Positions 42,201-55,740 of a stretch of 64,000 nt of DNA are shown piece after piece. Under the pieces are notes generated by a model. That model was not told the origin of the DNA and searched no databases. It saw only the letters and a program-made list of their open reading frames with translations. Position 1 is the first letter of the stretch; each line of letters begins with the position of its first letter. A program made the position numbers and the translations under genes. Origin of the DNA: Epiperipatus broadwayi (taxonomy: Eukaryota > Onychophora > Udeonychophora > Euonychophora > Peripatidae); NCBI GenBank assembly GCA_028023455.1, contig JAQFVV010006697.1, positions 246,001-310,000 of the forward strand. The letters are read 5' to 3'.

Positions 42201-43909
42201 TTCTCTGCACATGCATCCTATACATAATATAGTGTTTAAAGCTGCTTTATATTTCATATATTCATCAGATGTACTCTCACAAATCTTTATCACTACAATG
42301 GCAAGATCAAGATAATTCTCACATTAAAGCTAAAGATAAATATCTCACTTCCTAATTCATAACTGACAGTGTAATAAACAAACCAACATTTTATAAGTCA
42401 AAGGACTAGGAAATATTTAAAAATTATGATAAAATATTACTATAATAAGAAATACACACACAGTCAAAGAAACATAGCAGATTATATATTAACCTTTACA
42501 TAATGATTAGAGGCAAACTTTAATAAATATAAAATGCATATATGGTAATTTCATAACATAAAATAACTTTGTTATCATAAAGAACTACTATTCCACCTTT
42601 AATGAGTGACTCTGTCTGTTTACCTGTGATAAACTGTTCACCTATGTAAGAGATGAGTATCTCTATCTTGTAAAGCTTAGTGTAATATTAAATTTTAGAC
42701 CAATCTATAAAAACAATTACGCGTATATCAATTTCTGTTTACAGACTTATTACAAATTTATGTCATAAAAATATATCCCCAATAATATATGAAATTCATA
42801 TATAAAACTTTTGATAACATGAACAATAAAAAAAATATTAATTGTGATATTCCATTCCCCTAGTTCACCTTTTTATGTACCTTTAATCTGAGCTAAATAA
42901 TGGCGAAATGAAGTCATTCTGGGCACACATTTTATGAGCGATGTTTCCATAGTTTTCATTTTTTTCATGTGTACTTTGGTAATATAACAAATAAGGTCTT
43001 CCAAAAATTTTGTGGAAAGAAAATCTTAAAAAAAAAATGCTTAAAAATCTTTCTGCATAATTTTTATTTAGAAGTTTAAGCTATATAGCAGGAGTATCCA
43101 GTTTAACAAGAAGAGCAAAAACTTTTTCAAATGCACTTAATGATTTTCCTTTTTTTTTTCACAACAATTTATTATAATAATCCAGAATGATTCGAGTATT
43201 TTAAAACATTTTTCTTTATTTATTATGTTTCAATTTCTATAATATTAAATATTATACCGTCTTTGAGATATAATAATTTCCATTAACTATTAGCACTGTG
43301 AGTTAAACCTTTTATTGGCATTTATCGGTATAGGATATGTCTTTTAATTTTCATTTTTTTACTGACTTAGAAAACAGTACCATTACAATAGATTAGCCAG
43401 ACAATCTTCTTTTGTTTAATAAACAATAATATAGAATAAGTTCCCACATTTATAAATCAATTATCTTTTCTTCAATTTTAATTATTATTAATTTCAGTTT
43501 TTGACCCATTCTCAAGGAGATATTTTTATAGTTATATTTTTATCATTATTTGTAAATATTTCCTAAATCAAATTATAAAGCTTTGTTATTTTCCTTTATA
43601 AATCTTTACATCAATTAGGTTAAAATTACAATTATAAACATCCTTCGCATTTGTCAATAGTGTAACTGTTTTAGACTTATGTTTTCGATAACAAAGAGTT
43701 TTAGCACTTGTAACCAGAATCAGACAAACGTTGTATTCTTTAATCAGATTAAATATTATACAGATTTCCACGTTTATAAATTGGTCAAATATTATGTTAT
43801 TTGAAATAAAAATTCACTTGATTAAATTACAAGTTCAAAAGCTTATCCAAATTATGTACTTATTTATTTATTTTTATCATGATGATAATTCAAAACAAAA
43901 TGTATATAT
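39293..43909. other. Long unassigned A+T-rich region
   Basis: No RT, transposase or host gene was recognised. A 136-codon plus-strand ORF at 39517-39927 has no motif and is not called. No TIR pair or tandem array longer than a few units was seen. Confidence 0.4.
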
Positions 43910-44093
43910 ATATAAATCTAAAAGTTCTGTGCAAATTATTAAATCTAAAAAGAAAAACCATAAATGTTCTCTAGAAATATATATAAAGAAAAACCATAAA
44001 TGTGCTCTAGAAATATATATATATTTCTAGATAACATTTATGAGTTTTCTTTTTAGATTTAAATAATTTGCACAGGACTTTTAGATTTATATA
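43910..44093. repeat. Foldback (palindromic) sequence with internal duplication
   Basis: Arms 43910-43983 and about 44017-44092 are reverse complements (about 93% by eye), including ATAAATCTAAAAGT-CTGTGC and TCTAGAAATATAT. Between them a 36-bp segment (AAAGAAAAACCATAAATGTG...) repeats the inner part of the left arm. It resembles a small foldback MITE; no clear target duplication was found. Confidence 0.85.
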
Positions 44094-46394
44094 ATGATTA
44101 AAGTTATTATATGCAAAACAAACTTTATGCTTACTATTTGTTCTGGTTTAAGCCTGAAGTCCCATCTTGCAATCTACTGATTTCTTAATATATTTCCCAT
44201 TTTCCCTCCAGTATGACTTTGTCAATTTTCAATCAATGAATTAATAGATTGAAATATATACTAGGATAGAAGTTTCTACTCCATACTTGTAAAACTACAA
44301 TCTCATTAGATTTTGTTCAATTTTAAAGTGGTGTTATTAAATTTTCAGCTTTTTCTTGTTTTTTATTTTTATTTTGCAGGTTTAAAGAGTTGAAGTCCTG
44401 TCTCTGATTTTTCTTTTAGACTCCCCCTCTTCTTTTCTGTTAAGTTATTATTTTTATTGCAATGGATTGTGGTACATAAAATAGGCCAATAATAAAATAG
44501 TGTGCATAGTAATTAATTGCTCTCCATTTAGTGATAACTAATTAGACCGTTTCATATCAATTTAAGCTACAATACAATATGCTTGAAGATTGACTACAAA
44601 ATTTACAAGAATTATAAATTGATTTTTTTTTAAAAATTATTGTTTAATAATAATAATAATAATAGAGTACTAATCATCTTTATGCTTCCAAATTGATTCA
44701 ATACCATTAAATTATCATTTTAAATATTATTGCAACTAGACAGTATGACCAAATGTATATGAACTCCATATCCACTCTATCAGATTTTCTAGTATATTTC
44801 AAACAGTCTAAGTTTCCATCAATCTCAGGATATTTATTGGTGAAATTTTACTCAATTTGAAAATTATAATTTAGCAAGCATTCCAACCTACTACTGATTT
44901 TATACTCTGATTTTCAATATATTGTAATTATTGCCAATTGAAATTTAAAATTTTTCATACTGAATCTCTTGAATAAGGCTTGATGGAATTAAGCCCAACT
45001 ATATATATATATATATATATATCAATGCAAAGTTGTGTGGTATAATATAAAATAAGCATTTGAATTGACATTTCATATAATTTTAAGCTATCAATTTTTA
45101 ATGATAGAAATATCTTATACTAGGTTTACATAAAACTCACATATATCATTGAACAGACATGCAGTATAATAATTTATTAATATATTTGAATTTATAAACC
45201 TATAAATAAAATTTATTTACTTTTTTATAATACATAATCAATGATAGATTTAACATATGTGTGTACACACATAGTAATGTGCACACTGATGTTTATAACA
45301 TGATATTTTAATTCATAAAAATAAAATTATTAAATATATATTTTTCACATAACTGCATATGTATAATGTGTGTATACATATAATATAAAAGATATGAATT
45401 AAAATTATTAATTAGCCTTTCTTTTGTAGTCAATAGAAGCTTTTTCTTTTAACTTCTTTTTAAAAAATAAAATCAGACTTGACAGGATTATTGTTGAGTG
45501 ATTAATTATAAATGTCTTTAAATTTAAAATATAGATTTTAAATGTTTCTTTTATTTTCTTTAATAAACAATTTAAAATAATATCATTCTCAATTAGCTAT
45601 TTCACATTTAAAATGTCATTTTAAACCAAAGAAATTATTTAAAATTTTGTTCTCATTATATATAACATTATTCAACTCACCAACTGTGATTTATATATCT
45701 ATGTTTATCTAAGCTTCTCTGCATATAGGTAAAACAGCACACATATAAATAATTATTCAATCAGATGATGGATTCTCTGATGGGAGCCCATCCAAGATTG
45801 TTCTAATTGGCAAAGGTATAATCAGATAACTTATGCATTTAATTGGTTCCACTTAGAGTTTAGGCCAGCCATCTAATACTATATTGGCTATATAAAATGC
45901 ACAGGAGTTGAATATTTCTTTTAGATGCATCTAACCTCCAGAAAAGTGAATTAGTAGACTGCTGCTGGATCTACTGTCTTGCCTTCAGCCATATCTGAGT
46001 CATGATATTTATTTGTATAAATCTGGAAACCAACAAACTCCTGGAAAACAACTACTGCCAACTTCTCTAAGAACTCTACAGAAAAACCAACTACTTTTAT
46101 CTTTTTATCAACTCTTTTATAGCTAGAGTGAAAAGAAAAAAAATGATTAATTACTTAAAAATATTTTTCTTATCTTTTGATTGGAAAAAGTTAATGATTT
46201 CATTTCATTTTAATCCTCTTAATTGAAAGTTTATGTTTGGAATTTTATCAAAGTATGAACTACAAGTTTTACTTAAAAGATTTCCAAAATAGATAGTCGA
46301 CATTCTATAATTACCAGGATATTTATTGTCATAAAATATGCTTGTTTTAATTTCACAATCAAAGTATAATATATATATTTATTTAGACCATTTT
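44094..46394. other. Unassigned A+T-rich region
   Basis: Contains small (TA)n (45001-45021) and (AAT)5 (44648) tracts. No gene was recognised. Confidence 0.4.
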
Positions 46395-46592
46395 AAATGC
46401 TTATTATATAATAAAATATTTTAAATCCAAAATTATTTAACCGTTTACTGTGATTTTATTCCAGGGAAGTGTAGAAAATATCTACAGAATTTTTGTCTGT
46501 GTTTATTTTCCTTTTTTTCAACTATATATATATGCACACACACTATTACTATGTTGTATGCCATAAAACTCATATGGTTACATAAATCTCCT
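46395..46592. repeat. Dispersed repeat D, uninterrupted copy
   Basis: Shares TAATAAAATATTTTAAAT, TTTACTGTGATTTTAT, GTAGAAAATATCTACA, TTTTTGTCTGTGTTTATTT and TGTTGTATGCCATAAAAC with 47590-49178. In this copy the two halves adjoin across a (TA)n stretch of about 12 bp, so it marks the empty site of the PLE inserted in the other copy. Confidence 0.85.
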
Positions 46593-47421
46593 CTGGGAAA
46601 AAGAAAAATAGAAATGAAACATCTATCTAACAATATTTTACATAATATATATTTATAATCAAAACAAACTGCATACATCAAACTATGGACTCATTAATTT
46701 TTTAGAAACCTGACAGGCACCTGATAGCCAACACAATGATTATTGACCTGAAATTTTGAGATAGATAAAGAATTCAACCACTGGACTGTGAGTACATAAT
46801 GTACCATGAACACCAACAAACTACATCAGTTTAGACACTATAAGCTACTACAATCCTTGATAAAGATAATGCAAAAATCTTTACAAAGATCTCCTTCTTT
46901 GAGTCTTAGGGGCTTGAAAATTTAAAATGATGCCCTGCTATATTGACTCTTAGGGACAGGAAAATATAGAACTATGCCATGCTCCCCTTTCCTAGAGACT
47001 TAGAGGCTGGGATCATGGAAGAACTATGTTAATTGCACCATGACAAAGAATAGAAAATCAGAAAATGGGTTGGAACAATAGCTAATATAGATCACACCTC
47101 AGAGTTGCATGAAATCATTGCATCTTCAAGCCAATGACAAAAACCCTTTATTCATCATCAAAACTGAAAATACAGTTAAACAAACTTCAACAATCAAACA
47201 CCCAATCCAATCTTCAAAATCATAGATTTTCTATTTAACTCAAAACATGAACATTTTAAACATACATGAAACTATTATTTTATAATTTACAATCATCACT
47301 ACTCTTGTCACATATTTCACAGTAATTTGAAAATTAATTCTGCATAAAATGCATACTTTTCCCCCCCAAATGCTGTTAAGATCAAGAAGAGGGATAATTT
47401 TGTAATGAAGATCACCTATAT

Positions 47422-47517
47422 GTGATCATCAGCCCGCAGTTGAGTAGCCATTTGTAGTGATGGTCATCAGTACATGATCATCATTGGCCCTCAGTTGGAT
47501 TGCCATTTATAATAGGA
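47422..47517. repeat. Degenerate tandem pair, period about 52 bp
   Basis: Units beginning TGATCATCAGCCCGCAGTTG and TGATCATCATTGGCCCTCAG each end in a GCCATTT motif. Function unknown. Confidence 0.7.
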
Positions 47518-47717
47518 TGAAAGTAATCTTGGGGTTTAATGATGGGGTGATGACATTCATCTCAAACCTTATAGATCTTTGTAAATGTTTAACTTATAAT
47601 AAAATATTTTAAATTCAAAATTATTAACCCTTTACTGTGATTTTATCCCAGGGAAATGTAGAAAATATCTACACAATTTTTGTCTGTGTTTATTTCTATT
47701 TTTTCTTTCACACACAT

Positions 47718-47749
<32 letters not shown>

Positions 47750-49120
47750 GATTTTATTAATCCATTAGCAAAGCATTGCCTTGAAAATACATTTTTTTGC
47801 CTATAATTCTCAAATTTTTACACAAATTAAAGAAATTTTTATGGGATCCCCACTGTCACCTGTCATTGTTGATCTTTTCATGGACAATTTTGAAAGTCAA
47901 GTATGTGCAGCTACTAAAAAACATTCTATTTGGCTTAGATATGTGGATGATACATTTGTCATATGGTCTCATGGCATTGATTCTTTAAATTTGTTTCTTA
48001 TTTTTATAAATAATTGGCATCCAAATATTAAATTTACTATGGAAGTGGGAAATAACATATAGCTTTCTTTTCTAGATGTTTTAATTGCAAGAAAATGTGA
48101 TGAAACATTATCAATATCAGTTTACAGAAAATCCATCCATACAAACAGATATCTTAATTTTAATTCTCATCATCATCCTGCACAAATTTTTTCCGTCACA
48201 AAAAATCTTTTCACTGAAGCTTATAATTTATTTGATAAAGAATATTTTTCTCAAGAAATAGAACTTACAAAAAGTATTCTGCTTTCTAATAATTATAATA
48301 AAAACATCATATGTAAGGCTTTATGTAACATTAATACTAAAAAGAAAAAAGAGGATATAATTGACAATTCCACTTTTAATAGAGTAATTTTACCTTATAT
48401 TAAAGGGGTTACCGATAAAATCAGTAGAAGACTATCTTGTTTTAATATAAAGACTACTTTTTCTACTGGCAAAAAAATTGGCGATTTTATATATAAATCT
48501 AAAGACAGAATATTTTTGGAACACCAAGGAGTTTGTGAAATTCCATGTTTTCAGTGATCAAGAGGCTATGTAGGTCATCTAATAGACAAATAAATGTCAG
48601 AATTAAGAAACATAGAAATGCTTTTAATCAAAAAATTATCTCATCAGTTTTTGCTTCCCATTTTTTAGAAACTGGTCACAAACCTGATTTTGACAATACA
48701 AAAATACTTGCAAATTTGAAAAGATATGATTTAAGAACCATGAGAGAGTCAGTTGAAATATTAAAGAGACCTACTAGTTTAAATAGGGCAGATGAAGCAC
48801 AATGTATTCCATCTATGTGGAAACCTCTCACTTTATCTAATATTAATTTAAAATTAATAAGTGAAAATACTGAGGGAAATAAACATTTTGATATGCATCA
48901 TATTGTGAATGCTGAACTATTTTAAGTTGAATCTCATTTTTCATCTCACACATAGTCACATTATTATTTAAGATCTAACGATTTTTCTTTCAAAAGTTAA
49001 CCTTGATAATGGCAGATGCTAATCTATCAAAATATCAGTGTTTAATGGAAAATAATACATGGTACAGTCCAAAAAGTTATAATTTATCTACATCATACAA
49101 CCGTGAAAACATTAAATATT
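47750..49120 (+). mobile_element. Penelope-like element, 5'-truncated, inserted in (TA)n
   Basis: About 1.37 kb bounded by (TA)n on both sides (47733-47749 and 49120-49132). Comparison with the uninterrupted repeat D copy at 46395-46592 defines the insertion. It contains the C-terminal half of the RT and a GIY-YIG region. Its sequence differs from the PLE family at 0.8-1.5 and 60.5 kb, so at least two PLE families are present. Confidence 0.85.
47781..48925 (+). pseudogene. PLE reverse transcriptase with GIY-YIG endonuclease
   Basis: RT blocks: IFMGSPLSPVIVDLFMDNFE, then LRYVDDTFVIW with the catalytic YVDD, then, after an in-frame TAG at 48060-48062, LSFLDVLIARK and SVYRKSIHTNRYLNF, the PLE hallmarks that follow the palm. 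The GIY-YIG part starts GVCEIPC, has a TGA at 48556-48558 and a frameshift around 48590, then INVRIKKHRNAF, ASHFLETGH and FDNTKILA, the conserved end of the endonuclease. The N-terminal RT half is absent. In intact elements the protein nicks the target with GIY-YIG and primes reverse transcription there. This copy is inactive. Confidence 0.9.
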
Positions 49121-49178
49121 ATATATATATATTTGTGCACACACACTATTATGTTGTATGCCATAAAACCCATATAGT

Positions 49179-50160
49179 TATAGTATACATATGGATGTTA
49201 AAGTTCTTTAGATTATGTACCCCATCAATATATGCACAATGTAAACCCCCTCTTCCATTGAAATATATACAATCTGAACATTACAAGCAATGTAATCCTT
49301 AGTATGAAATAAAGTTTTTTTGAAACTTAATAATGAAAACGATGATGATGATGATAAAAATAATAGTAGTAGGCATGATTATTTGTCAAAATGAAATATG
49401 TATAATGATTTTAATGTTAAATGTTGGTTCAGTTTTAACTTGAAGATATCTTGTTGTTAAACAAATATATGGTGTTTATCTTCATATACATTATTTGATC
49501 ATTAATAACAATATTGTTTGTTGTTAATATTTTTTTGGACTCCATTCATTATAGCATTTTGTAATTTATATTACATTATACATAATCTAATATTTAGGAT
49601 ATTAGAATAATATAAAACCCTATATTTGGAATTGTTTTCAAAATGAACAGCTTATAAAAAATAATTCAAAATTTCTTATTTTATTAGTTGATTTGTGAAT
49701 AAAAACGAATATTATTTTATTTTTATATAAAAATACATATATTAAATAGATACGGTTATTATTTACTTAAATAGTAACCCAAGATCAAGAATTTACACAT
49801 TGTATTTATTAATTTGAAGACATATAATCAAGACCTAAGTGCATCCTTTGTCATACCAAATCTTCGCTTTCCGGTTATATCGTTCACTCATGACATAATC
49901 ACATCTGTGAGTTGGTAAACAACAACGATCAAAAAAAAGTTTTCGGCAACAATCTTTATATGAAGAACACTGAAAAGAAAATATTAATAAACAATAAAAA
50001 TACTCTATTTTATTATATTTTAAATAATATAATAGCAGTTGATCAAAATAAATAGTTATTTGTCTTCAGTCTCACTACTACAAAAAATAAAATAAAATTA
50101 ATAAAACTAAATCCTAATATAATCTTAAGAAAAAAATAATATTAAACACGAATATTTTTT
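49179..50160. other. Unassigned sequence
   Basis: Short interrupted GAT/AAT repeats near 49339-49372. No gene was recognised. Confidence 0.4.
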
Positions 50161-50750
50161 TGTTTATAATTTTTTATTTATTATTATTATTATCATCATC
50201 ATCATCATCATCATTATTATTATTATATTTCAAAGGAAATTTATTCACAAAGAAATCTAAAGGTTACAATAGGTTACAGAGTTTATACATTTAAAATACT
50301 TTTTTTTTTTTTGCTAATAGAAAAAAAAAACATACAGAGAAAAAATATGTATTACATTGTTAAAAATAATGGTAACACACACACAAAAAAGACGCAACAA
50401 AAAAAAATTGTACACAATGAATAGACTGAAAGAAAAAAACCTTCCAATAGCAAAAAATAAACTGAAAAACAATTCTATTACAAATATGAATAGAAAAAAG
50501 ATTCATTACCAGAGCATATAAAAATACATCATCATCATCATCATCATCATCATATTATTATTATTATAATAAAAAAATGAAGCAAAAATTATATACAAAG
50601 AAAAAATTGGATCAAATAAACCAAAGGAACAAACCTTACAATAACAAAAAAAAAAAAAAACAAACCGCAAAACTTATTATGAAATTGAATAAAAAAAAAA
50701 ATCTTTATCAGAGCAAATAAAAAAACATTATTCTTTTAAGAATGATTTTG
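50161..50750. repeat. Simple-repeat and A-rich region with an internal duplication
   Basis: (ATT)n-(ATC)n-(ATT)n at 50175-50226 and a second (ATC)n-(ATT)n at about 50526-50570. Segments of about 190 bp around each, with TTACAATA/TTCCAATAGCAAAAAA, GAATAGAAAAAA and ACCAGAGCA or ATCAGAGCA, are diverged duplicates. The part after 50226 resembles 28102-28248 and may be a LINE 3' end on the minus strand. Confidence 0.55.
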
Positions 50751-53600
50751 AAATGTTTAATTAAATTAGCTACATTTTAACATAATTCTGTGAAAAAAAT
50801 ATACTGGAGGAATTTCACTATTATTTTAATAATCTCCATGCTGAGATGATCAAGTTTAACATTCACAGAAAAAAACTTTAAATGAACACTGCAAAAATTA
50901 AATAAAGAAAATATATGTGAGAATATTTAAGACATCTAATCTTTTTGCTATTAATTAAATGTTTTGAAAGACTAGCAGAGTATATTTTGTCATTGATAAA
51001 TTTTAGTAAAATATTTATCAACAAATTCACATAAAGTTAGCAGAAGTATTGCTAAAGATGTTTGATATGCTGTATATTGTTTGCTAACTACTGCTCGATT
51101 CGATATTTAAATGAAATTATTGAAAGTTGAAACCTAAAAAAATGTTTTCATTATTATATGACAAATAATTTAAAATTTAAAACATGCTTCTATAAAAGAA
51201 GGAAAATAAAGATACATTATGAATTGAACAAACCAGTAGAAACCCAAAATATAATCACCTGAACAAATTATTGTATTCTGACATCATAATTCTCATATTC
51301 AATGGCTTACTGCTTTGTGTTTATATATTTATTTATTATTAAAATGCATTTAATCTAGAACTAATTTAGTTTTAAGAACTACTGTATTATATTGGGTTTG
51401 AAAATCTTTTGCCATGTTTAAAAAAATTAGAATACTATGTTTTAACTTGAAGCTTTGCAGAACAGTTTACCCATCAAAGGAGTTTTTCACACATTTAAAA
51501 GACTGCCCAGTATGGAGAAATTTCACTAATGAACTAAGGTTTTGTGTCTATGCAATATTTTTCTTTTGTATTTTTCTATATTCTCAACAATATTATTTTA
51601 GTATAATAATTGCATTAGGTAATTTACTCATATATTTAATTTTAAAGGGTTTATTAGAATATGTAGATATTCTATGCATTGTCAGGTAAATATTTAATTA
51701 TATGTGTTGGTATTTGCTGGATAAACCAAACTATATTATATTTTGAGTCAGCATATATATTCATCTCTCATAATTATTATTTTTAAATGTATCCTATTTC
51801 ATTCATTTATTAGTAAAACAGCTAAAGTAATTGTCAGAAGTTTTGATATTTTGCATAATTGCAATAATAGTAATATCCGCTAATATTTTCATGCACTTGA
51901 GAAATATTATTCTCACATTCTTATTCATTTCATTAGTCATGTCCACTAATTTGTGATAAATTTGATATTTTATATTCCATACATATGTGTATTGTCGCTT
52001 TGTGTCAAAATTTTATATGCTATTAATTTTCTTAATTGATATTGCAGTCATTTGACATAAATTCACATTGTTGGTTTCAGACATTGCTTATTGTAGTTTA
52101 AATTTGAATATTTCTTTAGTTACTTTCAGTGTGAAATTAGTATCTTGTCATCATTTAGTTTATGGTATTGATTGGCATCATAAAGTTAGGTTCTATTTGC
52201 TCATGTTTATGATTGTGCTTTATGGAGTGGACAAGTTCCCCCATACATACAATTTTCCATGAGTTGATAGAGTTTTATTCTCATTATTATTACCTATTTA
52301 AAGGTACCTAAATTCTGAGACAGGATTATATTTCTTGGTGTGTTTTTCCATTTTTCTCTATGTGCTGTAACAAAGTCCACACATACTTAGCTTTATATAT
52401 GCCATTGAAAGTCAACATCTATTTATTGGTTCATATTGTTTAGCTCTGTGGACCGTATGCATTGCCCTATCACTCATGATATTTTAAATCTATTTTCCAC
52501 CATGTCAAGTATTGTTTTGCGATCTAGATGCATGATAACAATGATACGCTAGTTTTTGAAGAACTTAGTTTCTTCAGGTTGCATTTTGTTGTTTTAGTGC
52601 TAAGAGATGTATAACAATGTGCATATTGCATTGCTATGGTGTTATAATCAGCCACAAGCAAAACAACAAAAGATAATAGTTTTAAATATTTATTTTGTAA
52701 GCATATGACCATTAAGAACAATCCACATATTCTATGCAATTGTTTTATTCACCTAGAATTATGCACCAATGTTTTGATATTATTAGTATTATGTGGACAG
52801 TAATTTATTAATAGTATGTGTGCACATGATTTCTGATGAGTGATCCATACTTTTTTCATTCAGTTTATTTAATACTACAGAATATCAAGCAATATGAGAC
52901 CATTTATTTTAATCTGATATTAACTTTATTATGCTACCAACTGACTTAAATGTATTTAACTGATAATTCAAATTATTAACAAGTCAGCCCATTAACACAG
53001 GTTATTAATGATTATCATTTTGAAAAATAAGTAATTTAAATAGAATTATATTATTTAGCTATTGTTAAATCAATATGAACATTAATTTTATGAGACCCAC
53101 AATAGTTTATGGGATCATCCAGTGGAATTAAGATGTACAAGGGTTAGCTATTGTTAAGTCACAATTTTATTAATACTGTTTAATATGTTGATATGTTTAA
53201 AATCATTTGTTTCAAAACCTTGGTTAGTGTTTTTGGAAGGCTAAAATATGTTGCTATAGTACTTATAGTGAAGAAAAAAATTAACAGTGCTATCTTGTCA
53301 ATAATTCCATACTTTGTATGAATTTTGGTTTATCATTTTAGTAATTGTAAACAAACCTATTATTATTTATCTTTAAAAAAAACAAGTCTAGTTACCATTT
53401 CATTTTTTTATATGCTATTGTCTTGTGTTCACAATATTTATTATTTTCATTGAATTAATGATATTCAGAATAATTTAATATTCACAGAAATAAAAATAAG
53501 GTCATGCATATAATTGTGATTTCTATGTGAAATCAAGGTTACAGATAGTTAAACATTCGTAGATCTGAATAATAATATTTCACAGCTTAATATATAAAAC
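50751..53600. repeat. Long non-coding repeat, copy B (partial)
   Basis: Colinear with copy C from about 56230: GAAGCTTTGCAGAACA (51449), GTAATTGTCAGAAG-TTT (51827), TTCAGACATTGCTTATTG (52076), TTTATGGAGTGGACAAG (52219) and TTCTGATGAGTG (52831). Homology to A and C fades near 53600, where (TA)n and unique sequence follow. No coding content. It carries the uninterrupted TA at 52141 that is the empty site of the pogo-like element. Confidence 0.75.
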
Positions 53601-54712
53601 ATTGTCCTTACCAACTGTATGCACTTTTATATATATATATTGTGACCAAGTGTTTTCACACTTGCTCATATTGTACATTTCAAAATAACACATTTCTCTG
53701 TTTAGTAGATTTTAAAAAAATAGTTATCTAATAAGTAAAATATGAAATAAACAATATTTTTTGTATAACATTTTAGTACAACCTGTATGTAAAATACTCA
53801 TGTTTTTATAATTGTCATAAGCATAATAACTTGTGTTGCTTTTAATAATGTTAATTATTAATAAAATAACAGTATTATATTAAAAAGTGTGCCAGAAAAT
53901 AGTATTTTAATAGTATAGTAAATTAGTTGTAAGACAGAAGAGAATAGAAAATGTAAAAATTAATTTAAAGTTAACTTTTGTAAAGTTTTAGAATAGTAGA
54001 ATAAAAGTTAAAGTTTTTGTTTATTATAGGTCAGCTTTAAAGTCTATTAAAGTTATTTTAATATTTAATATCTTTAAATATTTTATTTGTTAGTTATAAT
54101 AAGTTACAAGTATTTATTAAAAAAGTAATTAATAAATTAAGTTAAAGTTTAGAATGTCATTTCATTTGTTCATGTGTCTGTGTGCGTGAATGCAGGAAAA
54201 CTATGTTTTACAATTAATTAAGAAGTTTTATTTTGAATTCTTTAAACTCATTTTAAAAAATATATATAAATGAATAATTAATTATAATATTATCTAAAGT
54301 AATCTAATGCATATAATAGTTATTAATTTAAACTTTAGTAAATAAATATCCTAAGGTAGTCCAATAAGTAGATGGATAAATAATATGATTATTTATTTTT
54401 TTATATAATATTTTTTTTATATAAGAAAACTTTACTAACTTTATTTCCAAATTAAGTTCGTTAAATCATGTGTCATTTTTAAAATATCTCACTTATCCTA
54501 TGATTGAGTTATAAAATGTAAATGGTAATAATAACAGTTTTTGTTTATTGGGTATTTATAAAAAATTGACAGCTAAAAAAAGAAGGAGGGGGGTGATTTT
54601 AAAATTACTATAAAATAGAAAACTTGAGGGATTTATTTTGGCCTTGGCTTAGTTTCTTTTCTCCTGATTCATTCTTTTATGTCCTGGCACAAGTTAAAAT
54701 TGTAAAGTATTA
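53601..54712. other. Unassigned A+T-rich sequence
   Basis: No ORF or repeat pair of note. It ends at the target duplication of the 1.0-kb TIR element. Confidence 0.4.
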
Positions 54713-55740
54713 AATTTTTAGGTAATACAGCATTGATTGATCCACACCATAAGATGGCGCTGTTGCTAGTGAAAAACGAATAGATATAACGTTACCGGGC
54801 TGATTTGATTATTATTATTTTGTAATGTTGTCGTGTTTTTTTTTTGGGGGTTTGGATTTTTTTTGGACCATATTTTCTTTTTTTTAAATAAATAAATTGA
54901 TTCAAAATTGATTTTTTTTCATATGTTTTTTAAAACCTTTTTTTTTTAAAAAAAACTTGTTGTTTAACAAAATTGGATTACGGTCTTTTTTTTTTTTTTT
55001 TAAAGTAACTTTTTTTTTTTCGCTTTTGATTATGGTCTTTTTTTTTTTAAAGAAACTTTTTTTCTTTATTTTTTTCATGCTTTTTTAAACAACTTCCATA
55101 TATTTCATTTTTTGGGGGTTCATTTAACATGTATTTATTCAAAAACAACAACAATTACATCAAAAATTAATTTTCTCATTAAACTACCACCACTGCATCT
55201 GCTTCTGTAGTAGGCAAATCTACAAATCGAAATGCCAGACAATCGTCTGTCATTGAAATGTTTTGATCTCGAAAAAGTCTCGGAAAGTGCGCGACTTGAT
55301 CGTGAACTTTGCTGAATTGTGACTAATATTCCTCATTTCCTGAATTCTGACCCCTGACAATGAAACCAGGGGCGTTTGGAAAAGCGTTACAATTTTTACA
55401 AACCAAACTAAAAAAAAAAAATACACCCAAGCCAAAAAAAAAAACAACAAAATGTTATAATATACTTTTGGTCATTCAAATAAAGACACCTTCACATCAT
55501 ATGCTGTACAATAGTTAAGAGTAATGTCTATAGAGAGACTTGCATACTCATCACTAATAATGTTCGACATACTAGAGATGTTGGGGTAATGGGTGCATTT
55601 CAACATCTTTAGCAGTTGTAACAGTTTACAGGTCGTAAGATCTATGTAGCGGCCTTGTAAACAGCATATTTACGTGCTTTAGTGTAGCAACAGTGCCATC
55701 TTATGGTGTGGATCAATCGATGCTGTATTACCAATTTTTA
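54713..55740. mobile_element. 1.0-kb TIR transposon with 48-bp TIRs and 8-bp duplication
   Basis: The element is 54721-55732 (1012 bp). The left TIR 54721-54768 and the right TIR 55685-55732 differ at two of 48 positions. They start GGTAATACAGCAT and contain GATCCACACCATAAGATGGC. The target duplication AATTTTTA is exact at 54713-54720 and 55733-55740. Inside are poly-T runs and a short G+C-richer block (55200-55400) but no transposase. An 8-bp duplication fits hAT, P, Merlin or Mutator-like superfamilies; the termini do not look like typical hAT (CAGNG), so the superfamily is left open. Near-identical TIRs and an intact duplication suggest a fairly recent insertion. Confidence 0.93.

Larger units (their letters stand above)
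47590..49178. repeat. Dispersed repeat D, copy split by a PLE
   Basis: Left half 47590-47749, right half about 49121-49178. The PLE lies between two (TA)n remnants. Confidence 0.8.

Noticed and set aside
55250-55450. 66-codon minus-strand ORF as a transposase remnant
   Set aside because: No DDE or zinc-finger motif; its start lies in poly-T-derived hydrophobic codons.
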